Assembly: GCA_963625295.1 (NCBI GenBank)
Contig: CAVFTC010000024.1
Span: forward strand, 1-25,357
DNA length: 25,357 nt
Direction of reading: 5' to 3'
Source of the DNA: CAG-488 sp963625295
Lineage (GTDB): Bacteria > Bacillota > Clostridia > Oscillospirales > Acutalibacteraceae
This document shows positions 1-7,028 of this stretch, one piece after another. Position 1 is the first letter of the stretch. Every line of letters begins with the position of its first letter. The notes beneath the pieces were generated by a model, which did not search any database, had not been told where the DNA came from, and was given only the letters and a program-made list of their open reading frames with translations. Made by a program: the position numbers and the translations under genes.

Positions 1-52
1 GAAACAGATTCAAGCAAGGCGTGCGCCTCAATTTGTGCGGTGTTGCCTTAAA
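1..52. repeat. Palindromic element R1 (partial at window edge)
   Basis: This is a copy of the dispersed AAGGCAAYACCGCACA family. Positions 11-50 match 13854-13892 (element R5b) with only a few differences, including the shared GCGCCTC and TGTGCGGTGTTGCCTTA blocks. It sits just past the hslO stop codon, so on the minus strand it would be transcribed as the 3' end of the hslO message. The left end may continue outside the window. Confidence 0.75.
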
Positions 53-70
53 TATCTTATCAAAATCGGC

Positions 71-952
71 TCATTTTTTCTTTGCGGATTTCAGCAGTCT
101 TTTTATATCCTCGCCGCTGAAATTATATTTTTTGTCGCAAAATTGGCAGCAGACCTCTGTGCTTTCTTCCTTTGAAAGCTCCTCAAGCGACTGTGCGCCC
201 GTTGAAATCAATGCAGCCTCCACCCTCTCACGGGAGCAGTTGCATTTGTATTCCGGCTCTGAGGTGTCGAGAACATCAAGCTCGAATTCGCCGAGAACCC
301 TTTTGCAAATATCCTCCGGGCTGAGTCCGTCGCAGAGCATCTCGGTTACCGACGGGATATCCTTTATGCAGCGTTCGACGGCATCTATCGTATCATCCGT
401 CGCTGTCGGCAAAAGCTGAATGATGAAGCCACCTGCCGCCCTGATCGAAAGGTCGGGATTGACCAGCACGCCGAGAGCGCACACGGACGGAATCTGCTCA
501 CTGATTGCATAGTAGCTCGTTATGTCCTCCGCAATCTCACCGCTCACGAGAGGAATCTGACCGACATACGGTTCTTTGAGATTGAGATCTTTTATAACAG
601 TCAGCGAACCGTCAACTCCGACTGCGCCGGAGACATCAAGCTTGCCCTTTGAATTGAGCGGAATTTCAACAACAGGATTTTGGACATAGCCTCTTGCATT
701 ACCGCTGCTGTCGGAAACCGCCATTACCGTGCCTGCCGGACCGCCGCCGTTTACACGCAAAGTAATGCTCTCGCTCTCGCCCTTGAGCATACTGCCCATA
801 AGGCTTGAAGCCGTCAGCAGTCTGCCGAGCGCCGCCGATGTCACCGCAGAGGTCTTGTGTATCTGCTGCGACCTTTCGACCATATCGGTCGTGTCCGCAG
901 CCATAACGACAAGTGCGCCGTCCCTTGAAATGCATCTTACCAATTTATTCAT
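71..952 (-). CDS. hslO: Hsp33 redox-regulated chaperonin
   Basis: Hsp33 is a cytoplasmic holdase chaperone that is switched on by oxidation of a C-terminal zinc centre and protects unfolding proteins during oxidative or bleach stress. The 293-residue protein has the family's usual length. The zinc site is visible as CNC (Cys237, Cys239) and CQFC (Cys269, Cys272). The N-terminal core contains the glycine-rich NGGGPAGT stretch near residue 68. I chose the ATG at 950-952 because GGAGG lies 8 bases upstream. An in-frame start at 1003 would lie inside the preceding gene and has no ribosome site. The methyltransferase stop is one base upstream, so the two are almost certainly co-transcribed. Identity is secure; the link to the methyltransferase is only positional. 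Confidence 0.95.
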   Translation of the reverse strand: MNKLVRCISRDGALVVMAADTTDMVERSQQIHKTSAVTSAALGRLLTASSLMGSMLKGESESITLRVNGGGPAGTVMAVSDSSGNARGYVQNPVVEIPLNSKGKLDVSGAVGVDGSLTVIKDLNLKEPYVGQIPLVSGEIAEDITSYYAISEQIPSVCALGVLVNPDLSIRAAGGFIIQLLPTATDDTIDAVERCIKDIPSVTEMLCDGLSPEDICKRVLGEFELDVLDTSEPEYKCNCSRERVEAALISTGAQSLEELSKEESTEVCCQFCDKKYNFSGEDIKRLLKSAKKK

Positions 953-953
953 C

Positions 954-1727
954 CTATTGTTCCTCCGAAATGGTTGTTTTGTATCCCTTGTACCGAGCCA
1001 CAAACACGGCTCGCTGGGTCTTATCGTTCAATTCACGGTCGCTCATTTCATCAAAAATGTGCAAAAGCTCGAAATCCGCATCAGTGAGCCATTTTTTGTA
1101 AGCTTCAATCGGATATGCCTTTTCGCTGAATTCCTCACAGCTTCGGTAATACACACCGTCCTCCACTTCAAAAATATCGAGCGAAATATCAACGCTGTCG
1201 TCATCGTTAAGGCTGTTTTGCCAGACACAATAAACATCGTCGCAGTCATAGACAAAGGTATTATCCGCAAGGACTTCCCTGTGCTTATATACCGTGTTCA
1301 CATCGAATATAAATATTCCGTCGTGCTCCATGAAAAGCCCGACTTTTTTTATTGTCTTTTCAACATCTGCGGCACTTTCAAGATGATTGAGACTGTCAAG
1401 CATACAGACCGCTCCGCTGATCGTTCCGTAAAGGTCAAGCTCGGTCATGTCCTGACAAAGGAAAAGAACATCAACATTTTCCTCATATTTCTTGTTCTGT
1501 GCCTGAGAAAGCATTGCATATGCCGAATCAATTCCTATCATATCGAACCCGCGCTTGGCAAGCTCGATCGTCAGGCTTCCCGTTCCACAGGCAAGGTCAA
1601 GAATCGGTTCTTTTCCTCCGACCCCGTAACGCTCAAAAAGCGCACTGATATAATCGGCACGCTTTTCATATTCAATATTATCCGTCAGCCTATCGTAAAC
1701 ATTCGCAAACGCATTGTAGCCGCTCAT
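954..1727 (-). CDS. Class I SAM-dependent methyltransferase
   Basis: This is a 257-residue Rossmann-fold methyltransferase. Motif I is DLACGTG at residues 44-50. An acidic residue (GID, near residue 65) ends strand 2, as expected for SAM binding, and a motif II-like CQDMTELDL lies near residue 92. The start YNAFANVYDRLT is typical of small Firmicutes methyltransferases that sit beside housekeeping genes. The substrate cannot be read from sequence. The start codon overlaps the stop of the upstream YerC-like gene as ATGA (1724-1727), and hslO follows one base after its stop. Translation is therefore likely coupled across all three genes. GGAG lies about 10 bases before the ATG. Family assignment is firm; function is unknown. 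Confidence 0.9.
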   Translation of the reverse strand: MSGYNAFANVYDRLTDNIEYEKRADYISALFERYGVGGKEPILDLACGTGSLTIELAKRGFDMIGIDSAYAMLSQAQNKKYEENVDVLFLCQDMTELDLYGTISGAVCMLDSLNHLESAADVEKTIKKVGLFMEHDGIFIFDVNTVYKHREVLADNTFVYDCDDVYCVWQNSLNDDDSVDISLDIFEVEDGVYYRSCEEFSEKAYPIEAYKKWLTDADFELLHIFDEMSDRELNDKTQRAVFVARYKGYKTTISEEQ

Positions 1728-2023
1728 TCCGTTTTTTCTCCGTTCATTCGTTCAAAGATAAGGTCGTAGCCGCCCGTGCCGTACTGGAGCGAACGGTTGA
1801 CACGGCTGACAGTCGCCGTGCTTGCTCCCGTTTCCTCGACGATCTCGCTGTAAACCTTCTTTTCACGAAGCATTTTGGCAACGACGATTCGCTGTGAAAT
1901 TGACTTCAGCTCGTTCACGGTGCAAAGATCCTCGAAAAAATTATAACACTCGTCAACGGTTCTGAGCTGCAATATTGCCTCGATAAAGACATCTGTATTT
2001 TTATCTCTGAGATTTTTCTCCAT
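1724..2023 (-). CDS. YerC/YecD-family TrpR-like DNA-binding protein
   Basis: This 99-residue protein belongs to the YerC/YecD branch of the Trp repressor superfamily, presumed small dimeric transcription regulators. A helix-turn-helix is visible at residues 59-80 (SEIVEETGASTATVSRVNR), followed by the typical tail LQYGTGGYDLIFER. The N-terminal half, with TVDECYNFFEDLCT and a following SISQRIVVAKML, matches the family layout. I chose the ATG at 2021-2023, with GGAG 10 bases upstream. The open frame extends 24 codons further, but only into the palindromic repeat R2, and that extension (RIAKTRRARNF) is not family-like. The gene heads the yerC-methyltransferase-hslO operon. Its target and ligand are unknown. 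Confidence 0.92.
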   Translation of the reverse strand: MEKNLRDKNTDVFIEAILQLRTVDECYNFFEDLCTVNELKSISQRIVVAKMLREKKVYSEIVEETGASTATVSRVNRSLQYGTGGYDLIFERMNGEKTE

Positions 2024-2044
2024 GTGTATACATCTCCGTATTTC

Positions 2045-2120
2045 TAAGGCGATACCGTTAAAATTGCGCGCACGCCTTGTTTTCGCAATCCGCACGCTTC
2101 AATTGTGCGGCATTGCCATT
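2045..2120. repeat. Palindromic element R2 (full-length, double hairpin)
   Basis: Its ends are AAGGCGATACCG and CGGCATTGCC, imperfect inverted repeats of each other. Read on the minus strand, the first half folds as GCAAT-g-CCGCAC paired with GTGCGG-ATTGC around a 9-base loop. It is the same length and block order as R4 (13663-13735). It lies between the predicted promoter (2140-2168) and the yerC-like start codon, so it would be in that gene's 5' untranslated leader. Confidence 0.8.
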
Positions 2121-2139
2121 ATCCTTAACTCTCGGTTAT

Positions 2140-2168
2140 ATTTTACCACACTAAAACATAAAAGTAAA
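2140..2168 (-). promoter_or_regulatory. Predicted sigma-A promoter of the yerC-like operon
   Basis: On the minus strand, TTTACT (2163-2168) is separated by 17 bases from TAAAAT (2140-2145). The -35 box is a weak match and the -10 a good one. Transcription would start near 2133, directly upstream of repeat R2. Confidence 0.55.
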
Positions 2169-2172
2169 GTTT

Positions 2173-3540
2173 TTATTCAAAATTAAATGTCGCCGTGTGG
2201 CCGTAAACCGAGCCGATAAGCGTCGGAGTGTATGCAACGATTACAACATCGGGCTTCGTTTTGTCAATATAATCAATAACGCTGCCGTCAAAATAACGCC
2301 TGTCAAGAAGTGTTGTGCTTTCAAACGCACGGGATAGATATGGTACTACGCATTTATTATATGAGCCGCCGATAACAAGAAGCTTTTTCCCGTTTTTGCA
2401 GTCGTTATTTGTTATTTGCGAAAGAGCCTTGTTGCCGTTGAGGTAGGCGGAATACGCCGAATAATTATAATAATCGGTGTTGTTAAGGTACTGCTTATTG
2501 AAAATAACATCCTCAAAGCGACCCGTGCTCGGGGCATCATTATCATATTTAACGGTAACGCTCGTTGCGTTTTTGGGATAAATAATGCTAATGTCCTCGG
2601 GGTCGGCATATGTTAGCGTGGCAATCTTACCCTGAGAGCCGAGGCAGTATTTTTCATAAACATCAATGCTGTAATTATCAATATTCCCTACGCTTGTGTC
2701 AAGTGAAAGACCGAAATCGGAATTGAGCCTGCCAAGAATCTGCCCTGCCGCCCAAACACCTGTTTCGGGTTTCCAATGGTGGTCGGTTTTAAAGAAATTC
2801 GAGTACCAGTCCCCACCCTTTTGAGAAAGTGCAAGTCTCATGTCGCAGTAATTCACGCCGCTTTCGTCCAGCCCTTTGAGGAGGTTATCCGCAGTGGTGT
2901 TCACTGTGTCGGTGATGCCGTCGGGCAGCTGATTGTCCCCTTCCTTTTCCTTTGCCGGATATTGAACATACATGAAGCCGATACCCTTTTTCTCCATAAT
3001 ATCGCTGAACCATTTGACGCTTTCCGCCTGCACCTGTGCGTCGGAGGCGGCGCCGTATTCAAAGGTCAGATATCCGTTTTTCATAACGACGACCGAATCC
3101 GTTCCGCTGATAATCTTCATTCCGACGGTCTTGTTAAAAAGGGCGTTTGCTTCAACATACTTCATTCTTCCGGGAAGAAGCTTGGTTGTGTAATAGTCAA
3201 CGCTGTCTATAAACTTATTAACGGCGGTCAAATAAGCCGATGCTTCCTGCGAGCTGCCGCTGTCGGTCGTTTCGGTGCTGTCGGCAGTCTCCAACTCCTG
3301 AGTCGGAACAAATTTATATTCTTCGGAGAATGGATATTTATCCTGCCAGACGGATATTGCGGAGGCAGTTGAAGCTTTATCACCCGTGCCTGCACTTTCC
3401 GCAGAAGTCTCGGCAGCTCCCGTACCGTAATCAAAATAGCGTTTTGCCCTGTAGACCCTGTAGCAAACCGAACCAAAAAAGAAAGCGATTATACAAATGA
3501 ACGCTATTCCGATAATATATTTTGATTTGAACTTTTTCAT
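2173..3540 (-). CDS. DHHW-family AlgX/AlgJ-like polysaccharide O-acetylation protein
   Basis: This 455-residue protein is anchored by one N-terminal membrane segment (about residues 8-26). A low-complexity Ser/Thr/Ala/Glu linker (35-100) follows, then an extracytoplasmic domain. The DHHW family signature is at 253-256 (KTDHHWKPETG). A second SGNH-hydrolase-like block, LLVIGGSYNK, lies at 387-396, with Ser393 as the probable nucleophile. AlgX/AlgJ relatives take an acyl group delivered across the membrane by an MBOAT protein and place it on a polysaccharide. The MBOAT gene is 20 bases upstream, which strongly supports this role. AAAGGA lies 12 bases before the ATG. The acceptor polymer is unknown; a cell-wall or capsule polymer is likely. 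Confidence 0.9.
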   Translation of the reverse strand: MKKFKSKYIIGIAFICIIAFFFGSVCYRVYRAKRYFDYGTGAAETSAESAGTGDKASTASAISVWQDKYPFSEEYKFVPTQELETADSTETTDSGSSQEASAYLTAVNKFIDSVDYYTTKLLPGRMKYVEANALFNKTVGMKIISGTDSVVVMKNGYLTFEYGAASDAQVQAESVKWFSDIMEKKGIGFMYVQYPAKEKEGDNQLPDGITDTVNTTADNLLKGLDESGVNYCDMRLALSQKGGDWYSNFFKTDHHWKPETGVWAAGQILGRLNSDFGLSLDTSVGNIDNYSIDVYEKYCLGSQGKIATLTYADPEDISIIYPKNATSVTVKYDNDAPSTGRFEDVIFNKQYLNNTDYYNYSAYSAYLNGNKALSQITNNDCKNGKKLLVIGGSYNKCVVPYLSRAFESTTLLDRRYFDGSVIDYIDKTKPDVVIVAYTPTLIGSVYGHTATFNFE

Positions 3541-3560
3541 TTGTTATCGCCGTCCTTTCG

Positions 3561-4958
3561 TCAGAAATTAAAATAAATAAACGGGTTATATGTTCCCTTG
3601 ACAGTATATGTTACAGAGATCAGGAAAAATACGGTCAACACGATCCCGTAAATAAGCGTATATATCGGCTTGTCCGTGTTTGTTTTTTTCTTTACCGTGC
3701 GAATTATCGGGAAACAGAAAACTATGCCGAGCGCAATGAAAAAGCTGTAATTTGAAAGATAAAATTTTGTCGTGCCGTCAACCAAGGGCAGCGAACCGAA
3801 GCCGAACATATCCCCAAGATATGACACAGCCGACGCAATATCCTTCGCCCTGAAAATGACCCAGCCGATTATTACAAGCAGCAGCGTGTAAATATGGCTG
3901 AAAAAGCCGAGCTTTTTGGAAAAGCCGGTAAGCTTCTCCAAGGTCAGGATAACAAAATAGAACAAGCCCCAGACGACAAAAGTCCAGTTTGCGCCATGCC
4001 ATATACCCGTGAGCGTCCACACGATAAACAAGTTGAGCACCAGACGGGATTTTTTCTTGACCCTGCTGCCGCCGAGCGGAAAATAAACATAATCCCTGAA
4101 CCATGTGCCGAGTGAGATATGCCATCTGCGCCAAAACTCCGAGACGGATTTTGATATATAGGGATAATCGAAGTTTTCAAGAAACTCAAAGCCGAACATC
4201 TTTCCGAGGCCTATCGCCATTTCACTGTAGCCCGAAAAATCAAAGAGAATTTGCAGCGTATAGGCAAGCGCTCCGAGCCATGCGGCGGAAACCGAGCTTA
4301 CCTCGTTATCGAATATTCCGTCGGCAACTATTGCAACATTGTTTGCAATAAGCACCTTTTTTATGAAGCCCATCATAAAGCGGTACGCACCGTTTGTAAA
4401 CTCGTCAAAGCTCTCGTGCCGTTCCTTTATCTGGTCGGCAATGGTCTGATAACGCACGATAGGGCCTGCGATAAGCTGAGGGAAGAAAGAAATATACAGC
4501 GCAACATTGCACGGATTTTTCTGCACCTCTCCGTCCCCGCGGTAGACATCTATAACATAAGACATCGCCTGAAAGGTAAAGAACGAGATACCGATCGGAA
4601 GCGTAATATTTAGCGTGTCAATATCCGTATGCAGCAGCGAATTTATATTTTCAAGGGTAAAGGTCAAATACTTGAAAACAAAAAGCATTCCGATATTGAC
4701 TACAACGGAAAGCACAAGCGCCGCTTTTCTCTCGGCGTTACCCTTGTTTTTTTCAACAGCCAAGCCGAGCGCCCAGTTGATCAAGATCGAGCCGAGCATC
4801 AGAAGAACATACACCGGCTCGCCCCACGCATAAAAGAAAATGCTTGAAACTATAAGCACGGCATTTTTAAAAGCCAACGACTTGAAAACAGGGTTATAAT
4901 ATGCTATTAAAACGATCGGCAGAAATAAGAAAAGAAATGTTGTCGATGAAAAAACCAT
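3561..4958 (-). CDS. MBOAT-family membrane O-acyltransferase (AlgI/DltB-like)
   Basis: This is a 465-residue polytopic membrane protein of the MBOAT family. It would move acyl groups, usually acetyl, from a cytoplasmic donor to the outer face for transfer to a polymer. Family hallmarks are FFTFQAMSYVIDVYRG (about 126-141), SEFWRRWHISLGTWFRDYVY (273-292) and WTLTGIWHGANWTFVVWG (314-331). The invariant catalytic histidine is His321, aligning with the essential His322 described for AlgI. The length matches AlgI rather than the shorter DltB, and no Dlt genes are nearby. The start ATG is preceded by GGGGG. It is the first gene of a two-gene unit with the DHHW protein. Its promoter lies back to back with the tarI promoter. 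Confidence 0.95.
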   Translation of the reverse strand: MVFSSTTFLFLFLPIVLIAYYNPVFKSLAFKNAVLIVSSIFFYAWGEPVYVLLMLGSILINWALGLAVEKNKGNAERKAALVLSVVVNIGMLFVFKYLTFTLENINSLLHTDIDTLNITLPIGISFFTFQAMSYVIDVYRGDGEVQKNPCNVALYISFFPQLIAGPIVRYQTIADQIKERHESFDEFTNGAYRFMMGFIKKVLIANNVAIVADGIFDNEVSSVSAAWLGALAYTLQILFDFSGYSEMAIGLGKMFGFEFLENFDYPYISKSVSEFWRRWHISLGTWFRDYVYFPLGGSRVKKKSRLVLNLFIVWTLTGIWHGANWTFVVWGLFYFVILTLEKLTGFSKKLGFFSHIYTLLLVIIGWVIFRAKDIASAVSYLGDMFGFGSLPLVDGTTKFYLSNYSFFIALGIVFCFPIIRTVKKKTNTDKPIYTLIYGIVLTVFFLISVTYTVKGTYNPFIYFNF

Positions 4959-5002
4959 ACTATCCCCCTTTGTCGGTCTTTGTAAAACTGTATTTGTAGT
5001 AA

Positions 5003-5031
5003 ATTATACAATATTATAAAACTTTTTTCAA
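5003..5031 (-). promoter_or_regulatory. Predicted sigma-A promoter of the MBOAT-DHHW unit
   Basis: On the minus strand, TTGAAA (5026-5031) and TATAAT (5003-5008) are separated by exactly 17 bases. It is divergent from the tarI promoter, with 53 bases between the two -35 boxes. A tandem CCGTAAAAT pair (5032-5049) lies between them and could be shared regulatory DNA. Confidence 0.75.
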
Positions 5032-5084
5032 CCGTAAAATCCGTAAAATATGATAATATCCGATATCCCGGGCTTGTGGGTTTG

Positions 5085-5113
5085 TTGACAAATAAAAGAG
5101 GGTATAGTATAAT
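5085..5113 (+). promoter_or_regulatory. Predicted sigma-A promoter of tarI-tarJ
   Basis: Perfect consensus: TTGACA at 5085-5090, 17-base spacer, TATAAT at 5108-5113. The expected start is near 5120, giving a leader of about 65 bases with no obvious structure. The GAGG ribosome site lies about 10 bases before the tarI ATG. Confidence 0.85.
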
Positions 5114-5184
5114 TTAAGAGGTTACGAATCTGATTGATGCGCAACATACAAGATGAAAAAATTACGAATTGAGGTAATTGCATT

Positions 5185-5892
5185 ATGAATATAGCAGTAA
5201 TTCTTGCGGGCGGCTCAGGCAGCCGTATGGGTATGGTTGACCGTCCGAAGCAGTTCATAGATATCTACGGCAAGCCGGTTATCATCCATACACTCGAAGC
5301 CTTTGAGATCAACGAAAAGATCGACGCAATCTGCGTCGTTTGCGTTAAGGCTTGGCAGGAGGATCTTTCAATGTGGCTCAAGGAATACGATATTCGCAAG
5401 GTTCGCTGGGTCGCAGACGCCGGCGCATCCCGTCAGGAATCGTCCCTCAACGCCCTCAACGCAATTCAGACCGATTGCAACGGCGACGATTATGTCATAA
5501 TCCATGACGCCGCAAGACCGCTTGTTTCTCAAAAAATCATCAATGAAAACATCGAAAAGGTCAAGGAATTCGGCGCATGCGACACGGTAATTCCGGCGCA
5601 CGACACAATCATCAAGAGCATTGACGAAAAGACGCTTGATTCCATTCCGCTCAGGAAAGAGCTTTATCTCGGTCAAACTCCGCAGTCCTTCAAGTATTCA
5701 ATCGTAAGAAAGGCTTACGACGACTACTTCGCAATTCCCGAGGACAAGCGTCCCGTCATGACCGACGACTGCGGCCTTGTGCTTTCGGCAGGCGTTAAGA
5801 TAGGCATGGCAATGGGCGACAAGCTCAATATGAAAATAACGACAATGGAGGATCTCCTCCTTGTTAAATCCATTGTCAGAGCCGGAAGATAA
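5185..5892 (+). CDS. tarI: D-ribitol-5-phosphate cytidylyltransferase (TarI, IspD superfamily)
   Basis: TarI makes CDP-ribitol from CTP and ribitol-5-phosphate in the cytoplasm, the activated precursor for ribitol-containing teichoic acids or capsules. The 235-residue protein has the nucleotide-binding start LAGGSGSRMG (residues 8-17) followed by DRPKQF. It also has HDAARPLVS (near 111-119), GQTPQSFKY (near 166-174) and the closing NMKITTMEDL. The family also contains IspD of the isoprenoid pathway. I prefer TarI because the next gene, 15 bases downstream, is a TarJ-type reductase and because PKQF follows the first motif. Biochemical proof would need the substrate test. A consensus promoter and GAGG precede it. 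Confidence 0.87.
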   Translation: MNIAVILAGGSGSRMGMVDRPKQFIDIYGKPVIIHTLEAFEINEKIDAICVVCVKAWQEDLSMWLKEYDIRKVRWVADAGASRQESSLNALNAIQTDCNGDDYVIIHDAARPLVSQKIINENIEKVKEFGACDTVIPAHDTIIKSIDEKTLDSIPLRKELYLGQTPQSFKYSIVRKAYDDYFAIPEDKRPVMTDDCGLVLSAGVKIGMAMGDKLNMKITTMEDLLLVKSIVRAGR

Positions 5893-5907
5893 GGCAGAAA
5901 GGATTGG

Positions 5908-6957
5908 TTGATTTTGTTCGCCAAGAGTTACAAAATTACAGAACCGAAAAGATTTGAAATATTTGTTGAGGACATCAGGAACGACCATGTTCTCGTCCGT
6001 CCCGACTATCTCGCCGTGTGCAAGGCGGATATCCGCTATTACCTCGGCAACAGAAGCCTTCGCATACTCAAAAGGAAGTTCCCGATGAGCCTTATACATG
6101 AGGCAACGGGAGTTGTCGTTCGTGACAAAAGCGGCAAATTCAAGAGCGGTCAGCGCGTCGTTCTTCTCCCCTGCCGCAAATCCGATTGCGACGGAACAAA
6201 GTGCGAGGTCTGCGTAAGAAACAATCCGCATTTACTCGATAATTACTGTCCGGAATCCAAATTCTGCTCCAGCAACTACGACGGCTTTTCAAAGGAGCTT
6301 ATCGACCTTGAGCACGAATACATGATTCCAATCCCTGACGGAATCGGTCCGGAGGCCGTCTTTTCGGAGCTTATCTCCGTCGGCTGCTGCGCCATGAGGC
6401 GTGCAGGCTTCACCGAGGGCGACTGCGTCAAGAGCGTTACCGTCTGGGGCGACGGCATAATGGGATACATCATCTCCCTCGTCGCAAAATACGGCTTCGG
6501 CTGCGAGGTGAACATTGTCGGTCTGAACAAAGAAAAGCTTGATATGTTTGACTTCGCAAATGTTTATTACTCGAACGATATCGACGCTCTTCCGAGAATG
6601 TCCGTTGCGATTGAGGCTGTCGGCGGAAACGCATCCGGCATAGCCGCAAATCAGGCGATAGACAAGCTCTATTCCGGCGGAAAACTGATTCTCTCGGGCG
6701 TTGCGAACGAAAATGTTCCGCTCAACACAAGAATGGTGCTTGAGCACGGCATTTCAATCAGAGGAACAACGAGAAGCGTCCGCTGCGACTTTGAAAAGGC
6801 TGTCGAGCTTCTCACGATTCCCGAATTTCGTGAGCACATTCTGAAGCTTCTGCTCTCCGTCAACGAGGTCACGAACATCAGGGATTACTATGCGGTTTTC
6901 GAGCAGGAATCCAAGTCTGCCGCCCTCGGCAAGAACATTATGAAAATTTCATTTTAA
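5908..6957 (+). CDS. tarJ: Ribulose-5-phosphate reductase (TarJ-like zinc/MDR family dehydrogenase)
   Basis: TarJ reduces D-ribulose-5-phosphate to D-ribitol-5-phosphate with NADPH, feeding TarI. The 349-residue medium-chain dehydrogenase-like protein has an N-terminal GroES-like part with SLIHEATGVV, then a cysteine-rich lobe (CDGTKCEVC and a following CPESKFC), and a nucleotide-binding domain starting VTVWGDGIMGYI. No ATG fits the start. A TTG at 5908 lies 4 bases after AAAGGA, while a second TTG at 5914 lies 10 bases after it, so the true start may be 5914. It follows tarI by 15 bases and is closed by a strong terminator. No TarF, TarK or TarL glycerol/ribitol polymerase gene is present here, so the CDP-ribitol consumer must be elsewhere. 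Confidence 0.87.
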   Translation: MILFAKSYKITEPKRFEIFVEDIRNDHVLVRPDYLAVCKADIRYYLGNRSLRILKRKFPMSLIHEATGVVVRDKSGKFKSGQRVVLLPCRKSDCDGTKCEVCVRNNPHLLDNYCPESKFCSSNYDGFSKELIDLEHEYMIPIPDGIGPEAVFSELISVGCCAMRRAGFTEGDCVKSVTVWGDGIMGYIISLVAKYGFGCEVNIVGLNKEKLDMFDFANVYYSNDIDALPRMSVAIEAVGGNASGIAANQAIDKLYSGGKLILSGVANENVPLNTRMVLEHGISIRGTTRSVRCDFEKAVELLTIPEFREHILKLLLSVNEVTNIRDYYAVFEQESKSAALGKNIMKISF

Positions 6958-6966
6958 GGTAAAATT

Positions 6967-7010
6967 ACACCCGACTGTCAGCTGTGAGCTACAAGTCGGG
7001 TGTTTGTTTT
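6967..7010 (+). terminator. Rho-independent terminator of tarI-tarJ
   Basis: ACACCCGACT (6967-6976) pairs perfectly with AGTCGGGTGT (6994-7003) around a 17-base loop and is followed by TTTGTTTTTT-type sequence. It sits between convergent tarJ and galK. On the minus strand the trailing T run is weak, so it serves mainly tarJ. Confidence 0.88.
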
Positions 7011-7028
7011 TTATATATACAGTCGCCC

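Noticed and set aside
21..419. An open frame whose first residues resemble those of another open frame at 13863-14198 (both start MRLxLCGVAL)
   Set aside because: The shared peptide is just the palindromic element read in one frame (R1 and R5b). Both frames then run antisense through hslO and yitT. There is no ribosome site and no protein-like conservation.
729..1769. A 346-codon plus-strand frame
   Set aside because: It lies antisense to the methyltransferase and hslO, which have clear motifs and ribosome sites on the minus strand.
5185..5892. IspD (isoprenoid pathway) assignment
   Set aside because: It is the same superfamily, but adjacency to a TarJ-type reductase and the PKQF motif favour TarI. 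IspD is kept as the alternative.
5908..5913. TTG at 5908 as the certain tarJ start
   Set aside because: The spacing to AAAGGA is only 4 bases. The TTG at 5914 is equally plausible, so the start is given as uncertain.
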